From positions 313,526 to 377,525 of the forward strand of contig NZ_KE387004.1 of NCBI RefSeq assembly GCF_000429965.1: 64,000 nt of DNA. Reading direction: 5' to 3'. Shown here piece by piece: positions 41,702 to 50,657 of this stretch; position 1 is the stretch's first letter; each line of letters starts with the position of its first letter. The notes under the pieces were generated by a model that did no database searches, was not told the origin of the DNA, and saw only the letters and a program-made list of their open reading frames with translations. Made by a program: the position numbers and the translations under genes. This DNA is from Desulfogranum mediterraneum DSM 13871. GTDB taxonomy: Bacteria > Desulfobacterota > Desulfobulbia > Desulfobulbales > Desulfobulbaceae.

Positions 41702-43670
41702 CTATTTTGGCCGTGGGGGCCTGCTGGCCCAACACCTGGGGAACTTTGAACCGCGCTCGGGCCAGGAGGAGATGGCCAGCGCGGTTCAGGAGCTCTTGGC
41801 CACGGCCATGGAATCGCCGCTGGGTGAGCACGACCAGGCCGATTGCCTGGTGGTGGAGGCAGAGACCGGCCTGGGCAAGACCCTGGCCTACCTGATACCG
41901 GCAGTGCTCAGCGGCCGCAAGGTCGTCATCTCCACCAATACCCGCAACCTCCAGGATCAGATCCTCCAGCGGGAGATCCCCTTTATCCGCCAACACCTCG
42001 CCCCCAAGCTGGAGGCCATCTGCGTCAAGGGACGGCAAAACTACCTCTGCCGCTACCGCTGGCAGCAGCTCCACAGTGAACAGCAGACCAGCCTGCTGCC
42101 CGATGAGCGTTCCGCCTCCATCAGCCAGTGGCTCGAAGAGACAACCTACGGCGACCGGGCCGAACTCTCCTGGCTCTCCAGCGGCTCGTCCCTGTGGCAG
42201 AAGATCTGCTGCCTCTCCCACTTCTGCCTGGGCAATGACTGCCCGGAAAACAGTCGCTGTTTCCTCAACCGGCTGCGCCGGGATGCAGCCGCCAGCCAGT
42301 TGTTGATCGTCAATCACCACCTGCTCTTTTCCGACCTGGCCGTACGCAAGACCGGCTACGGCGAGGTCCTGCCCCGCTATGAGGCGGTGATCTTTGACGA
42401 GGCCCATCACCTGGAAAATGTCGCCACCACCTTTTTCGGCCACTCCTTCTCCAGGTTGCAGATCAACGATCTGCTCGGCGACATCGAACGTAGCACTGCC
42501 AGCCTCTCCCCTGGCCCCAAAAAACAGCTCATGGCCCGGACAAGCTCCCTGGCCGCCTCCACCGAGGCCCTGGCCAGCCTCTTTCCCCAGGAGCGGGGAC
42601 GCTTCCCTCTCCAGCAGCTCGCCTCGCTCCATCCTGCAATCCGCACCGCTGCCGACAGCGTGCTCCATACTCTGGAGAACCTGGAAGAGCGCCTCTCAGA
42701 CCTGGGGGACAGCAGTGAGCCCTGGGAACAGTACGCCAACCGTTGCCGTGACCTGGCCGAGCGGCTCAAGCTGATCTGCGCAGAGCTGGAGAGTGCAGAG
42801 GCAGCCGAAGATCCCCACTATACCTACTGGTGGGAACGCAGCGACCGCAACCTCTCCCTCTTTGCCACCCCGGTGGATGTCTCCCAGGAACTCCAGACCA
42901 CCCTCTACGCCTCGGTGGCAGCCTGCGTCTTCACCTCGGCCACCCTGACCACCGGCGGCAGTTTCGACTACTTTGCCAAGCGGTTGGGCCTGCCCGAAGA
43001 GACCATCACCCTCTCCTTTGCCTCGCCCTTTGACTACCGCAACCAGACCCTGCTCTACGTGCCTGGCCAAAATTTTCCAGAGCCGGCCTCGCCGCTCTAT
43101 CCCCAGGCAGCCCACGGCCAGATCGAAACCCTGATCAGCCACGCCCGGGGCAGGGCCCTGGTCCTGTTCACCTCGTTCAAGGCCATGGAGACCGCCTATG
43201 CCACCCTCAAGGATCGCCTGGACTACCCGGTCCTGATCCAGGGTCAGGCCCCGCGCCATACCCTGTTGTCGCAGTTCAGCCGGGAGACCGACTCGATCCT
43301 GTTTGCGGTCTCCAGCTTCTGGGAGGGGGTGGATATCCCGGGTGAATCCCTGAGCCTGCTGATCATCGACAAGTTACCGTTTGAAGTCCCCAGTGACCCT
43401 GTTCTCATGGCCCGGATAAACCAGATCAAGGCCAGGGGCGGCAACCCCTTCTTCTCCTTTCAGGTGCCCAGGGCCATCATCAGCCTGCGCCAGGGAGTGG
43501 GACGGTTGATGCGCTCCTCCACCGATCGGGGGGTCATGGCCATCCTCGACATCCGACTCTTTACCAAAGGGTATGGACGTCGCTTTCTTAAAAGCCTGCC
43601 ACCAAGCCCTCTGACCAGAGACCCACAACAGGTGGCCCATTTCTTTACCGATACCCATGGAAACCACTGA
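41694..43670 (+). CDS. DinG/XPD-type ATP-dependent DNA helicase with Fe-S cysteines
   Basis: A 658-residue superfamily 2 helicase. Walker A is ETGLGKT (57-63), and the DEAH box is at 235-238 (VIFDEAHHLENVA). The C-terminal helicase motifs include VLFTSFKAMETAYATL and FWEGVDIPGESL, plus RQGVGRLMRS. Between the two N-terminal motifs lie cysteines 119, 172/173, 178, 183 and 189 (NYLCRYRW; CCLSHFCLGNDCPENSRC), spaced like the 4Fe-4S domain of DinG/XPD helicases. It should unwind DNA 5' to 3' and act in repair or at R-loops. It overlaps the HEAT gene and the following synthase gene, indicating one operon. ATG 41694 is preferred to GTG 41685. Confidence 0.87.
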   Translation: MRNYFGRGGLLAQHLGNFEPRSGQEEMASAVQELLATAMESPLGEHDQADCLVVEAETGLGKTLAYLIPAVLSGRKVVISTNTRNLQDQILQREIPFIRQHLAPKLEAICVKGRQNYLCRYRWQQLHSEQQTSLLPDERSASISQWLEETTYGDRAELSWLSSGSSLWQKICCLSHFCLGNDCPENSRCFLNRLRRDAAASQLLIVNHHLLFSDLAVRKTGYGEVLPRYEAVIFDEAHHLENVATTFFGHSFSRLQINDLLGDIERSTASLSPGPKKQLMARTSSLAASTEALASLFPQERGRFPLQQLASLHPAIRTAADSVLHTLENLEERLSDLGDSSEPWEQYANRCRDLAERLKLICAELESAEAAEDPHYTYWWERSDRNLSLFATPVDVSQELQTTLYASVAACVFTSATLTTGGSFDYFAKRLGLPEETITLSFASPFDYRNQTLLYVPGQNFPEPASPLYPQAAHGQIETLISHARGRALVLFTSFKAMETAYATLKDRLDYPVLIQGQAPRHTLLSQFSRETDSILFAVSSFWEGVDIPGESLSLLIIDKLPFEVPSDPVLMARINQIKARGGNPFFSFQVPRAIISLRQGVGRLMRSSTDRGVMAILDIRLFTKGYGRRFLKSLPPSPLTRDPQQVAHFFTDTHGNH

Positions 43671-44670
43671 AATCGATCCCAGCCGACTCCTCCGCGACTA
43701 CGCAGCAAAGGTGAACTCCAAGGTGGAGGCGGTCATGGAGGCCGACCTCTCAGGGGTGCTCAGCCAATGCGATCCCCTGCTCCAGGAGATCATCCGCTAC
43801 GCGATCTTTGGCGGCGGCAAACGGATTCGCCCCCTGCTGACCATCCTCTCTGCCCGGCTCTGCGGCCGTGATGATCCGGACCTCTACCGGTTGGGAGCGG
43901 CCTTTGAGTACCTCCATGTGGCCAGCCTGGTCCACGATGACCTGATCGATCACGCCGGCCAGCGGCGGGGCCGGGCCTCGCTGGTGGCCAGGTATGGTTC
44001 CGCCCCGGCAATCCTGGCCGGGGACTGGCTGCTCTCCCGGTCCATGCGCCTCATCGGCGAGCTGGGCGGCAGTGCCGGCCTGACCATCTTCTGCCGGGCC
44101 ACGGAGGGAATGGTTGACGGCGAGTTTCTCCAGCTGCGCTGTGTTGCCCGGACCACGGTGAGCGAAGAGGAGTACTTTGCGGTGATCCGCTGCAAGACCG
44201 GCAACCTGATCGCCTCGACCTGTGAACTGGGCGCGCTCTACGCAGGCGCGACCAGCGAAGAGCAGGCCGCCCTGGCCTGCTATGGCGACAAGATCGGCAC
44301 CGCCTTCCAGGTAATCGATGACCTGCTGGACTATCTCGGTGATGCCGCCACCACCGGCAAGGCCACAGGCAACGACTTTGTCGAGGGCAAGGTGACCCTG
44401 CCCCTGATCCGCACCCTGGCCCAAGCCTCCAGCGAGGAGCAGGAAGTACTCCGGGAACTGATCAGCGGCGACCGCAGCCAGGTCAGCGCTTACGAGCAGC
44501 TCCAGGGACTGATCCATCGGTATGACGGCTTCAATTCGGCACGCCAAAGCGCTGAACAGCTGGTCCGGGAGGCCTGCGAGCGCCTGGAGCGGGTCTTTCC
44601 CCAGGCTGACCGGGAGAGCCTGACCATGCTCCAGGCCCTGGCCCACTACATCCTGGCCCGCAAGTCCTGA
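43657..44670 (+). CDS. Long-chain polyprenyl diphosphate synthase
   Basis: A 337-residue trans-prenyltransferase with both aspartate-rich motifs: DDLID (94-98, in VHDDLID) and DDLLD (221-225, in AFQVIDDLLDYLGD), plus GGGKRIRP (52-59). It elongates farnesyl or similar diphosphate with isopentenyl units, probably to the side chain of a quinone (IspB-like). Chain length cannot be told from the sequence here. It overlaps the helicase gene by 14 nt. The pathway enzyme ispH lies 6 kb downstream. Confidence 0.9.
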   Translation: METTEIDPSRLLRDYAAKVNSKVEAVMEADLSGVLSQCDPLLQEIIRYAIFGGGKRIRPLLTILSARLCGRDDPDLYRLGAAFEYLHVASLVHDDLIDHAGQRRGRASLVARYGSAPAILAGDWLLSRSMRLIGELGGSAGLTIFCRATEGMVDGEFLQLRCVARTTVSEEEYFAVIRCKTGNLIASTCELGALYAGATSEEQAALACYGDKIGTAFQVIDDLLDYLGDAATTGKATGNDFVEGKVTLPLIRTLAQASSEEQEVLRELISGDRSQVSAYEQLQGLIHRYDGFNSARQSAEQLVREACERLERVFPQADRESLTMLQALAHYILARKS

Positions 44671-44681
44671 GCCCCGGCCCC

Positions 44682-45599
44682 ATGTCTTCCAGCCTCCCCC
44701 CTATCCGCAGCCTGGTGCTGCTGCTCCTGCTGGTGCTGCTCAACAGCTGCAGCCCCCAGGCCACGCCCGAGCAGGGTCAATCGTCGTCCCCCTCTGCTCC
44801 GGGCCAAGCCTACAGCCAGGCCAAGGCCCCGGAGAGCGTGGCCATTATCTTTGAAGAACCCGATCCCCCGGCCCACCCGGAGCTTGCTGCAGCCGGGGGA
44901 GAGCAGGCGCCGCCTGCTGCCGGGCAGGAACACCCCCAGTCACGGGCAAAGGCAGCCATCATCATCGATGACATGGGCTACCATCGCCGGGTGGGCGAAG
45001 AGTTGCTGGCCCTTGAGCTCAACCTGACCTTCTCCTTTCTGCCCCACGCACCCTTTACCCCGGAGCAGGAGCAGCGGGCCTACGAGTTGGGACGTGACAT
45101 CCTGGTCCACCTGCCCATGGAAGCCAAGGACAGGAAATGGAACCCCGGCAAGGGGGCACTGCTGCTCAAGGATAGCGACCAGCTGCTCAAGGAAAAGACC
45201 GGCCAGCTGCTCACCCTGGTCCCGCATGCCACCGGCGCCAACAACCATATGGGCTCACGCTTCACCGAGGATCGGGCTGCCATGCGCGCAGTGCTCCAGG
45301 TCCTGGCCGGAGGCGAGCTCTTCTTTGTCGACTCCTTTACCACCGCCGACTCCACCGGGATGAGTGAGGCCCGCCAACTGGGTATCCCCACGGCTAGACG
45401 ACATGTTTTCTTAGACAACGTCCAGGATCCCGACAAGATCTGCCTCCAGCTTGAGACCTTGACCGAGCTGGCCCGGAAAGAGGGCAGCGCCATCGGTATC
45501 GGCCACCCCTACCCGGCCACCCTGCGCGCCCTCAGCCGGTGCAACCAAGACCTTCTCGCTGCCGTGGACCTTGTCGGGGTCCACCAGCTGGTACAATGA
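44682..45599 (+). CDS. Divergent polysaccharide deacetylase family lipoprotein (YibQ/DUF610)
   Basis: A 305-residue protein with a lipobox LLNSC (Cys23), a Pro/Ala/Glu-rich linker to about residue 85, and a divergent polysaccharide deacetylase domain: AAIIIDDMGYHRRVGEELLA, SFLPHAPF, DILVHLPMEAKDRKWNPG, VPHATGANNHMGSRFTEDRA, and GHPYPATLRAL. This fits the YibQ/DUF610 family, which lies in the periplasm and has no proven substrate. Its stop codon overlaps the next gene's start (ATGA), tying it to the downstream glycosyltransferases. Confidence 0.83.
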   Translation: MSSSLPPIRSLVLLLLLVLLNSCSPQATPEQGQSSSPSAPGQAYSQAKAPESVAIIFEEPDPPAHPELAAAGGEQAPPAAGQEHPQSRAKAAIIIDDMGYHRRVGEELLALELNLTFSFLPHAPFTPEQEQRAYELGRDILVHLPMEAKDRKWNPGKGALLLKDSDQLLKEKTGQLLTLVPHATGANNHMGSRFTEDRAAMRAVLQVLAGGELFFVDSFTTADSTGMSEARQLGIPTARRHVFLDNVQDPDKICLQLETLTELARKEGSAIGIGHPYPATLRALSRCNQDLLAAVDLVGVHQLVQ

Positions 45600-46864
45600 C
45601 CATGACTCCTGCTCAACAACCCACCCTCGGTATGATCCTCAAGGGATACCCCCGGATCTCGGAAACCTTTATCTCCAACGAGATCCTGGTACTGGAACGA
45701 CTGGGCATCCCTGTCCGCATCTTCTCCATGCGCTTGCCCAGGGAGTCCTTCTGTCACGACTCGGTTAAGGAGATCCAGGCCCGGGTGGACTACCTGCCCA
45801 CCGACCTGTGGCTCGATTTTCCCAGACTGCTCTTGCCCACCACCCTCTATGCCATGGCCCGGCCCAGCCGTTTCCTGGCCGCTCTTGCCCGGGCAGGAAC
45901 CCGTTTTCAGCGGACCCGCAGTCTGGGCACCCTGAAGCACCTGATGCAGGGCTGCTATCTCAGTCAGCATCTCCTGGAGAAATCTCCTGAGGTGGTCCAT
46001 CTCCACGCCCACTTTGCCCACTCTCCCTCTTCGGTGGCCATGTTTGCCTCCATGCTCAGTGGTCTGCCCTTCAGCTTCACCGCCCATGCCAAGGATATCT
46101 ACACCTCCAACCCGGCCCAGCTGCAGGAGAAGATTAAAGAGGCGGAGATGGTGGTCACCTGTACCCAGCATAACGTGGAATACCTCCGCTCCATTGCCGG
46201 CACCACCGCCACCCCGCTCCACTGTGTCTACCACGGCATAGACCTACGGCTCTTCGCGCCGCCGGCAGTGCCGAAACAGACGGCACCGCCCTTCCGCATC
46301 CTTACAGTGGCCAGGTTGACCGAGAAAAAGGGCCTCCCTGACATCCTCAAGGCCCTGGTGCTGCTCCGGGAGCAACAGCTCCCCTTTCAGTTCACCCTGA
46401 TCGGTGACGGTGATGACCGTGACGAGCTGATGGCGCAGATCGTGGCCTGCGGCCTGCGGGAGCAGACCCGCTGGCTGGGCACCCTCCCCCACCACCGGGT
46501 GATCGAGGAACTCCGGAATGCGGACCTCTTTGTCCTGGGCTGCCGGATCGCGGCCAGCGGTGACCGGGACGGCATCCCCAATGTCCTGGTGGAGAGCCTG
46601 GCCATGGCCTTGCCCGCGGTCGGCACCCGGGTCTCGGCCCTGCCCGAGATCCTCCATAACGAGGAGACCGGCCTGACCGTGCCGCCTGACAATCCCGCGG
46701 CCCTGGCCGAGGCCATGATGCGGCTGCTCAACGACCAGGAGCTGCGTGCCAGGGTCCGGGCCGCCGGCCAGCGACACGTGGCAGAAAACTTTGACAACCA
46801 GGTGCTGATTGAACGGCTGGCCGAGCTCTACCGCCAGGCGATCCCCCAGCTCAGGGGCGACTGA
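45596..46864 (+). CDS. GT4-family glycosyltransferase
   Basis: A 422-residue GT-B enzyme. The N-lobe has GMILKGYPRISETFISNEIL, as in capsule and colanic-acid transferases. The C-lobe has TVARLTEKKGLPDILKALVL and the GT4 signature NVLVESLAMALPAVGTRVSA-LPE, in which a Glu contacts the nucleotide-sugar. The initiating ATG at 45596 overlaps the preceding stop. It is the first of a compact set: two GT4 enzymes, a histidine phosphatase, a COG4671 transferase and a deacetylase. This suggests assembly of one surface or storage glycan (inference). Sugar specificity is unknown. Confidence 0.87.
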   Translation: MTMTPAQQPTLGMILKGYPRISETFISNEILVLERLGIPVRIFSMRLPRESFCHDSVKEIQARVDYLPTDLWLDFPRLLLPTTLYAMARPSRFLAALARAGTRFQRTRSLGTLKHLMQGCYLSQHLLEKSPEVVHLHAHFAHSPSSVAMFASMLSGLPFSFTAHAKDIYTSNPAQLQEKIKEAEMVVTCTQHNVEYLRSIAGTTATPLHCVYHGIDLRLFAPPAVPKQTAPPFRILTVARLTEKKGLPDILKALVLLREQQLPFQFTLIGDGDDRDELMAQIVACGLREQTRWLGTLPHHRVIEELRNADLFVLGCRIAASGDRDGIPNVLVESLAMALPAVGTRVSALPEILHNEETGLTVPPDNPAALAEAMMRLLNDQELRARVRAAGQRHVAENFDNQVLIERLAELYRQAIPQLRGD

Positions 46865-46937
46865 AGTGGCCTTGACCCGGCGGCCGGGCTCGCGCCCTTG
46901 CACTCCCCCGGCATCCCTACGGCCGGCCTGACTCCCC

Positions 46938-48083
46938 ATGCGCATCGCCTTCTACGCCCCGTTCAAACCCCTGGATCACCCCACCCCATCCGGGGATCTG
47001 ATGATCGCCAGGGGACTCTACCAGAGCCTCCAGCAACAGGGCCACCAGCCCCTGATCGTCAGCCGCCTACGCTGCCGCTGGATCTACTGGAATCCCTGCC
47101 GCCAACTGGATGCGGCCCGGGAGATCCGTCGGCTCAGTCGACTCCTGACCCGTGAGCCGGTTGACTGCTGGCTGACCTACCACTGCTACTACAAGTCCCC
47201 GGACATCCTCGGCCCGATCCTGAGCCGGAGACTGGGGCTGCCCTATGTGATCTTCCAGGGAAGTTATGCCAGCAAGTACCGCAGACAGGGACATACCCTG
47301 CCCGGATACCTGCTCGCCAGGCGTGCCCTCAGCCAAGCCCAGCTCCATATCAGCGACCGGGGCCATGACCTGGTCAACCTGGCGAGACTGATCCCCAAAG
47401 AGCGACTCCGCTATGTCCGGCCCGGGATCGTGCCCAGGCACTTCAGCTTTGATCCCCGCGCCAGGGCAGCAATGCGCAGCCGCTGGCGCTCGGGAAGACG
47501 GCCGGTTATCTGCACGGCAGCCATGTTCCGGGCCGATGTCAAGAGCCAAGGGATAGCCTGGGTGATCGACTGCTGCCAAGAGCTCCACCGTCAGGGGCTT
47601 GACTTTCAACTGGTCATTGCCGGAGACGGTCCCCAAGGGGAGACCCTGCAGCGACATGCCCGCCGGCTGCCCGGGGAGAAGGTCCTCTTCACCGGTGCCA
47701 TCCAGCGGGAGCAACTCTACCGTTTCTACTCGGCAGGCGACCTCTTCGCCTTTCCCGGTTTCCAAGAATCCCTGGGCATGGTCTTTCTCGAGGCCCAGTC
47801 CTGCGGCCTGCCGGTGGTGGCCTGCCGCAACGGCGGCATCCCCGAGGTGGTGGCCGAAGGACGCACCGGCCTGCTCTCCGCCCTGGACGACCGGGATGCC
47901 TTTTGCACCAACCTGGCCACCCTGCTCCGCGATCCCGAGCATCGCCGGGCCATGGGCCAGGCTGCGGCCCGACATATCCGTCACCACCATGATCGGGAAC
48001 ATAACTATCGCCACATCGGCCGGCTGCTCCAAGAGGTGGTCCACACCCATGGACGACGATCCGGGGCAGGCAACCAGCCATGA
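46938..48083 (+). CDS. GT4-family glycosyltransferase
   Basis: A 381-residue GT-B enzyme starting MRIAFYAPFKPLDHPTPSGD. It has IYYYK-like acceptor-lobe segments and a GT4 C-lobe (FSAGDLFAFPGFQESLGMVF; LEAQSCGLPVVACRNGGIPE). It lies 73 nt after the first GT4 gene and overlaps the histidine phosphatase gene (ATGA at 48080-48083). Sequence likeness to its neighbour is low outside the common motifs, so they likely use different sugars or acceptors. Confidence 0.87.
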   Translation: MRIAFYAPFKPLDHPTPSGDLMIARGLYQSLQQQGHQPLIVSRLRCRWIYWNPCRQLDAAREIRRLSRLLTREPVDCWLTYHCYYKSPDILGPILSRRLGLPYVIFQGSYASKYRRQGHTLPGYLLARRALSQAQLHISDRGHDLVNLARLIPKERLRYVRPGIVPRHFSFDPRARAAMRSRWRSGRRPVICTAAMFRADVKSQGIAWVIDCCQELHRQGLDFQLVIAGDGPQGETLQRHARRLPGEKVLFTGAIQREQLYRFYSAGDLFAFPGFQESLGMVFLEAQSCGLPVVACRNGGIPEVVAEGRTGLLSALDDRDAFCTNLATLLRDPEHRRAMGQAAARHIRHHHDREHNYRHIGRLLQEVVHTHGRRSGAGNQP

Positions 48084-48697
48084 GCACGACCACCGTCATC
48101 GGATTGATCCGCCACAGTCTCACCCTCTGGAACGAAGAACAACGGATCCAGGGCCAGGCAGACAGCCCGCTCTCTGCGCGGGGGCGGAGCATGGCCATCT
48201 CCTGGGGCGAAGAGCTGGCTGGGTTCCACTGGGACCGGCTGCTCTGCAGTGATCTTGAGCGGGCCCAGGCGACTGCGGCCCTGGTCAACCGCCGACTCCG
48301 GCTGCCCTGCCACCGGGACTCCGACCTCAGGGAGCAGGATTGGGGAAGATGGACAGGCCAACGGCTGGCAAGGCTCAGGCAGGAGCAGCCGACCCTGATC
48401 CAGGCCCAGGTGGAGCGCGGCTGGGGTTTCCAACCACCGGGAGGGGAATCCAGGCGCCAGATCCTGGCCAGGGCTGAGCAGAGCCTGCACAGGGCCGCAG
48501 AGCGCTGGCCCGGACAAAGGGTACTGGTGGTCTGCCACGAGGGGGTGATCAAGTGTTTGCTCTATCGCCTCAGCAAGCGGGCCTTTCTCCCGGAAGAACC
48601 CCGCCTGCTCAGACCCTATCACCTCCACCTGCTCAGGGTCGACCAGGGGTGTCTGAGCCTGGGCGGAGTGAATCACCACAGCCTGGAGGTGGCTTAA
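48080..48697 (+). CDS. Histidine phosphatase family protein
   Basis: A 205-residue member of the branch-1 histidine phosphatases. The catalytic histidine is in GLIRHSLTLWNEEQRIQGQA (the usual RHG is RHS here). SDLERAQATAALV, the EQDWGRW block and VVCHEGVIKCLL carry the second Arg and His. Relatives include CobC, GpmB and sugar-phosphate phosphatases. Being locked between glycosyltransferase genes, with overlapping start, it may remove phosphate from a glycan precursor (inference). The H-S replacement is next to, not at, the nucleophile. Confidence 0.85.
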   Translation: MSTTTVIGLIRHSLTLWNEEQRIQGQADSPLSARGRSMAISWGEELAGFHWDRLLCSDLERAQATAALVNRRLRLPCHRDSDLREQDWGRWTGQRLARLRQEQPTLIQAQVERGWGFQPPGGESRRQILARAEQSLHRAAERWPGQRVLVVCHEGVIKCLLYRLSKRAFLPEEPRLLRPYHLHLLRVDQGCLSLGGVNHHSLEVA

Positions 48698-48699
48698 CC

Positions 48700-49872
48700 A
48701 TGCGCATCCTGGTCTACTGTCAACATGTCCTGGGAATAGGGCACCTGGTTCGCACCTTTGAGATCCTCAGGGGACTCAAGGGCCACCAGCTCACCCTGCT
48801 CCTGGGTGGCGCGGCAAGCAGCATCCCGCTGCCTGCAGGGGTGGAGCTGGTCCAGTTGCCGCCCCTGATGATGGACCCGGCCTTCTCCGGTCTGAGGAGC
48901 GAGGCGAACAGGCCCCTGGAAGAGATCAAGGCAGAACGCTGCCGGCTGATCCAGGAGACCTTCAGCCGCATCAGGCCCGAGATCCTCTTCATCGAGCTCT
49001 ATCCCTTTGGCCGCAACAGCTTTCACTTCGAACTGGCCCCCCTGCTGCGCCATGCCCGCACCGAGCGACCGGACTGCCTGATCGCCTCCGGGGTCCGGGA
49101 TATTCTGGTGGAACGGGACAACCAACAAAAATTTGAGCAACGGGTGATCGATCGCCTCAACAGCTCCTTCGACCTCCTCCTGATCCACAGTGATCCGGCC
49201 CTGATCCGGCTGGAAGAGACCTTCAGCCGGATGAACGATATCCGGGTGGAGGTGGTCTACACCGGCTATGTCCATCGACCCGCGGCCTGGGACCGAGATG
49301 ACCGTCCCCCCGGTTCCCCTGCGGCCCAGGCCGACGAGCCGCCGCTGATCATTGCCAGTGCCGGCGGCGGCAGTGTTGGCTTTGCGCTGCTGGAGGCCAC
49401 CTGCAGGGCCCACGGTCTCTTGGCTGGGCAGACCAGACTCCACCTCTACACCGGGCCCTACCTGGGAGAAGAGAAACGGCAACGGCTACAGCGTCTGGCC
49501 GCGCCCCTGGCCACCGTCGCCACCTTTGCCGTTGACCTGCCCGGAGAGCTGCGCCGAGCCGCCCTCTCGGTCTCCATGGGCGGCTACAACACCACCATGG
49601 ATGTGATCAGCGCCGGTTGCCCTGGTCTGATCTATCCCTTTGCCCAGAACCGGGAACAGGGCTTGCGGGCCGAGCGGCTCCAGGCCTTGGCCCCGATCAT
49701 CACCCTCAAGCCAGGCGACCTGGAACCGGAGCGTCTGGCAGGATTGATGCAGCAGGCCCTGGGGCTGCCCACGGGCCCAACACGCATCCGGCTGGGAGGC
49801 GGGCCATACTCGGCCAAGGCCCTCCTGGCGGCTGCCCGGCGTAAACAGGGACTGGAACCCGAAAGAACATGA
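48700..49872 (+). CDS. COG4671-type predicted glycosyltransferase, paralogue of 32328-33521
   Basis: A 390-residue protein beginning MRILVYCQHVLGIGHLVRTF, with a GT28-like C-lobe (LIIASAGGGSVGFALLEATC; ALSVSMGGYNTTMDVISAGC; PGLIYPFAQNREQGLRAERL). The MGGYNT motif is shared with the gene at 32.3 kb, so two paralogues exist in 16 kb. A GGAGG ribosome site (48684-48689) sets the start. It follows the phosphatase gene by 2 nt and overlaps the deacetylase gene (ATGA). The donor sugar is unknown. Confidence 0.78.
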   Translation: MRILVYCQHVLGIGHLVRTFEILRGLKGHQLTLLLGGAASSIPLPAGVELVQLPPLMMDPAFSGLRSEANRPLEEIKAERCRLIQETFSRIRPEILFIELYPFGRNSFHFELAPLLRHARTERPDCLIASGVRDILVERDNQQKFEQRVIDRLNSSFDLLLIHSDPALIRLEETFSRMNDIRVEVVYTGYVHRPAAWDRDDRPPGSPAAQADEPPLIIASAGGGSVGFALLEATCRAHGLLAGQTRLHLYTGPYLGEEKRQRLQRLAAPLATVATFAVDLPGELRRAALSVSMGGYNTTMDVISAGCPGLIYPFAQNREQGLRAERLQALAPIITLKPGDLEPERLAGLMQQALGLPTGPTRIRLGGGPYSAKALLAAARRKQGLEPERT

Positions 49873-50639
49873 ATCTCCCAGCTGCTGCCATCTGGCGCGC
49901 TCCCCTGCCCGGGGACTGCGAAACCAGACTCCGCCGGATCCTCTCGGCCCACCGGGAGGTACCGGTCTTCTTTCGTGCCGATGATATCGGAGCCCGAAAC
50001 GATGATCGTTTCCCCCTGCTGATGGAACTCTTTCAGACCAGCAGAACCCCCCTCTGCCTGGCCGTGGTTCCGGCATGGCTCGACCCCGAAGGCTGGCAGG
50101 GCTACCAGGCCTTCCAGCCCCAAAGCTCCCAGTGGTGCTGGCACCAGCATGGCTACAGCCACCACAACCACCAACCAGAGGGCAGGAAGGCGGAATTCGG
50201 CGAGGCCCGCAGTGAAGAGGCCATGTTCCAGGATCTCAGCCAGGGCCGGCAGAGGCTGGAACAGATCCTGGGCAGCAACCTCCAGCCCTTTTTCACCCCT
50301 CCCTGGAATCGTTGCTCGGCCGCCACCATGGAAGGTCTGGTCCGGCTCCGTTTCAGGGCCATCTCGCGCACCGCCACGGCCCAGCCTGCGGCCCCCCCCG
50401 CTCTGCCGGACATCCCGGTCAACATCGACCTCCACACCCGCAAGCTCAAAGAGGACGTCGACCCCTGGGACCAGTTCTACGCGGAAATCGCCACAGCAGC
50501 CGCCGACGGAAGAATGGGCTTCATGCTCCACCATCAGCTGATGAACCGACAAGCTGCCGCCTTTCTTTGCCTGCTCCTGGCCCTGCTCCGGGAATATGGC
50601 CAGCCCTGCCTCGGCTTCAGCGAACTCCTGGCCCCCTGA
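49869..50639 (+). CDS. Polysaccharide deacetylase family protein
   Basis: A 256-residue cytoplasmic-type protein without a signal peptide. Carbohydrate esterase 4-like motifs are visible: FFRADDIGARNDD (metal Asp motif), CWHQHGYSHHNHQ (HxxxH-type metal ligands) and FTPPWNR. It may deacetylate a sugar on the nascent glycan. The start overlaps the glycosyltransferase stop, so it closes the five-gene glycan run. It is distinct from the lipid-anchored YibQ-like protein upstream. Confidence 0.78.
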   Translation: MNLPAAAIWRAPLPGDCETRLRRILSAHREVPVFFRADDIGARNDDRFPLLMELFQTSRTPLCLAVVPAWLDPEGWQGYQAFQPQSSQWCWHQHGYSHHNHQPEGRKAEFGEARSEEAMFQDLSQGRQRLEQILGSNLQPFFTPPWNRCSAATMEGLVRLRFRAISRTATAQPAAPPALPDIPVNIDLHTRKLKEDVDPWDQFYAEIATAAADGRMGFMLHHQLMNRQAAAFLCLLLALLREYGQPCLGFSELLAP

Positions 50640-50657
50640 AGCGCCTCCCGGCCAAAC

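Noticed and set aside
45597-45599. Frameshift between the YibQ-like and glycosyltransferase genes
   Set aside because: The ATGA overlap is normal translational coupling, and each protein is full length for its family.
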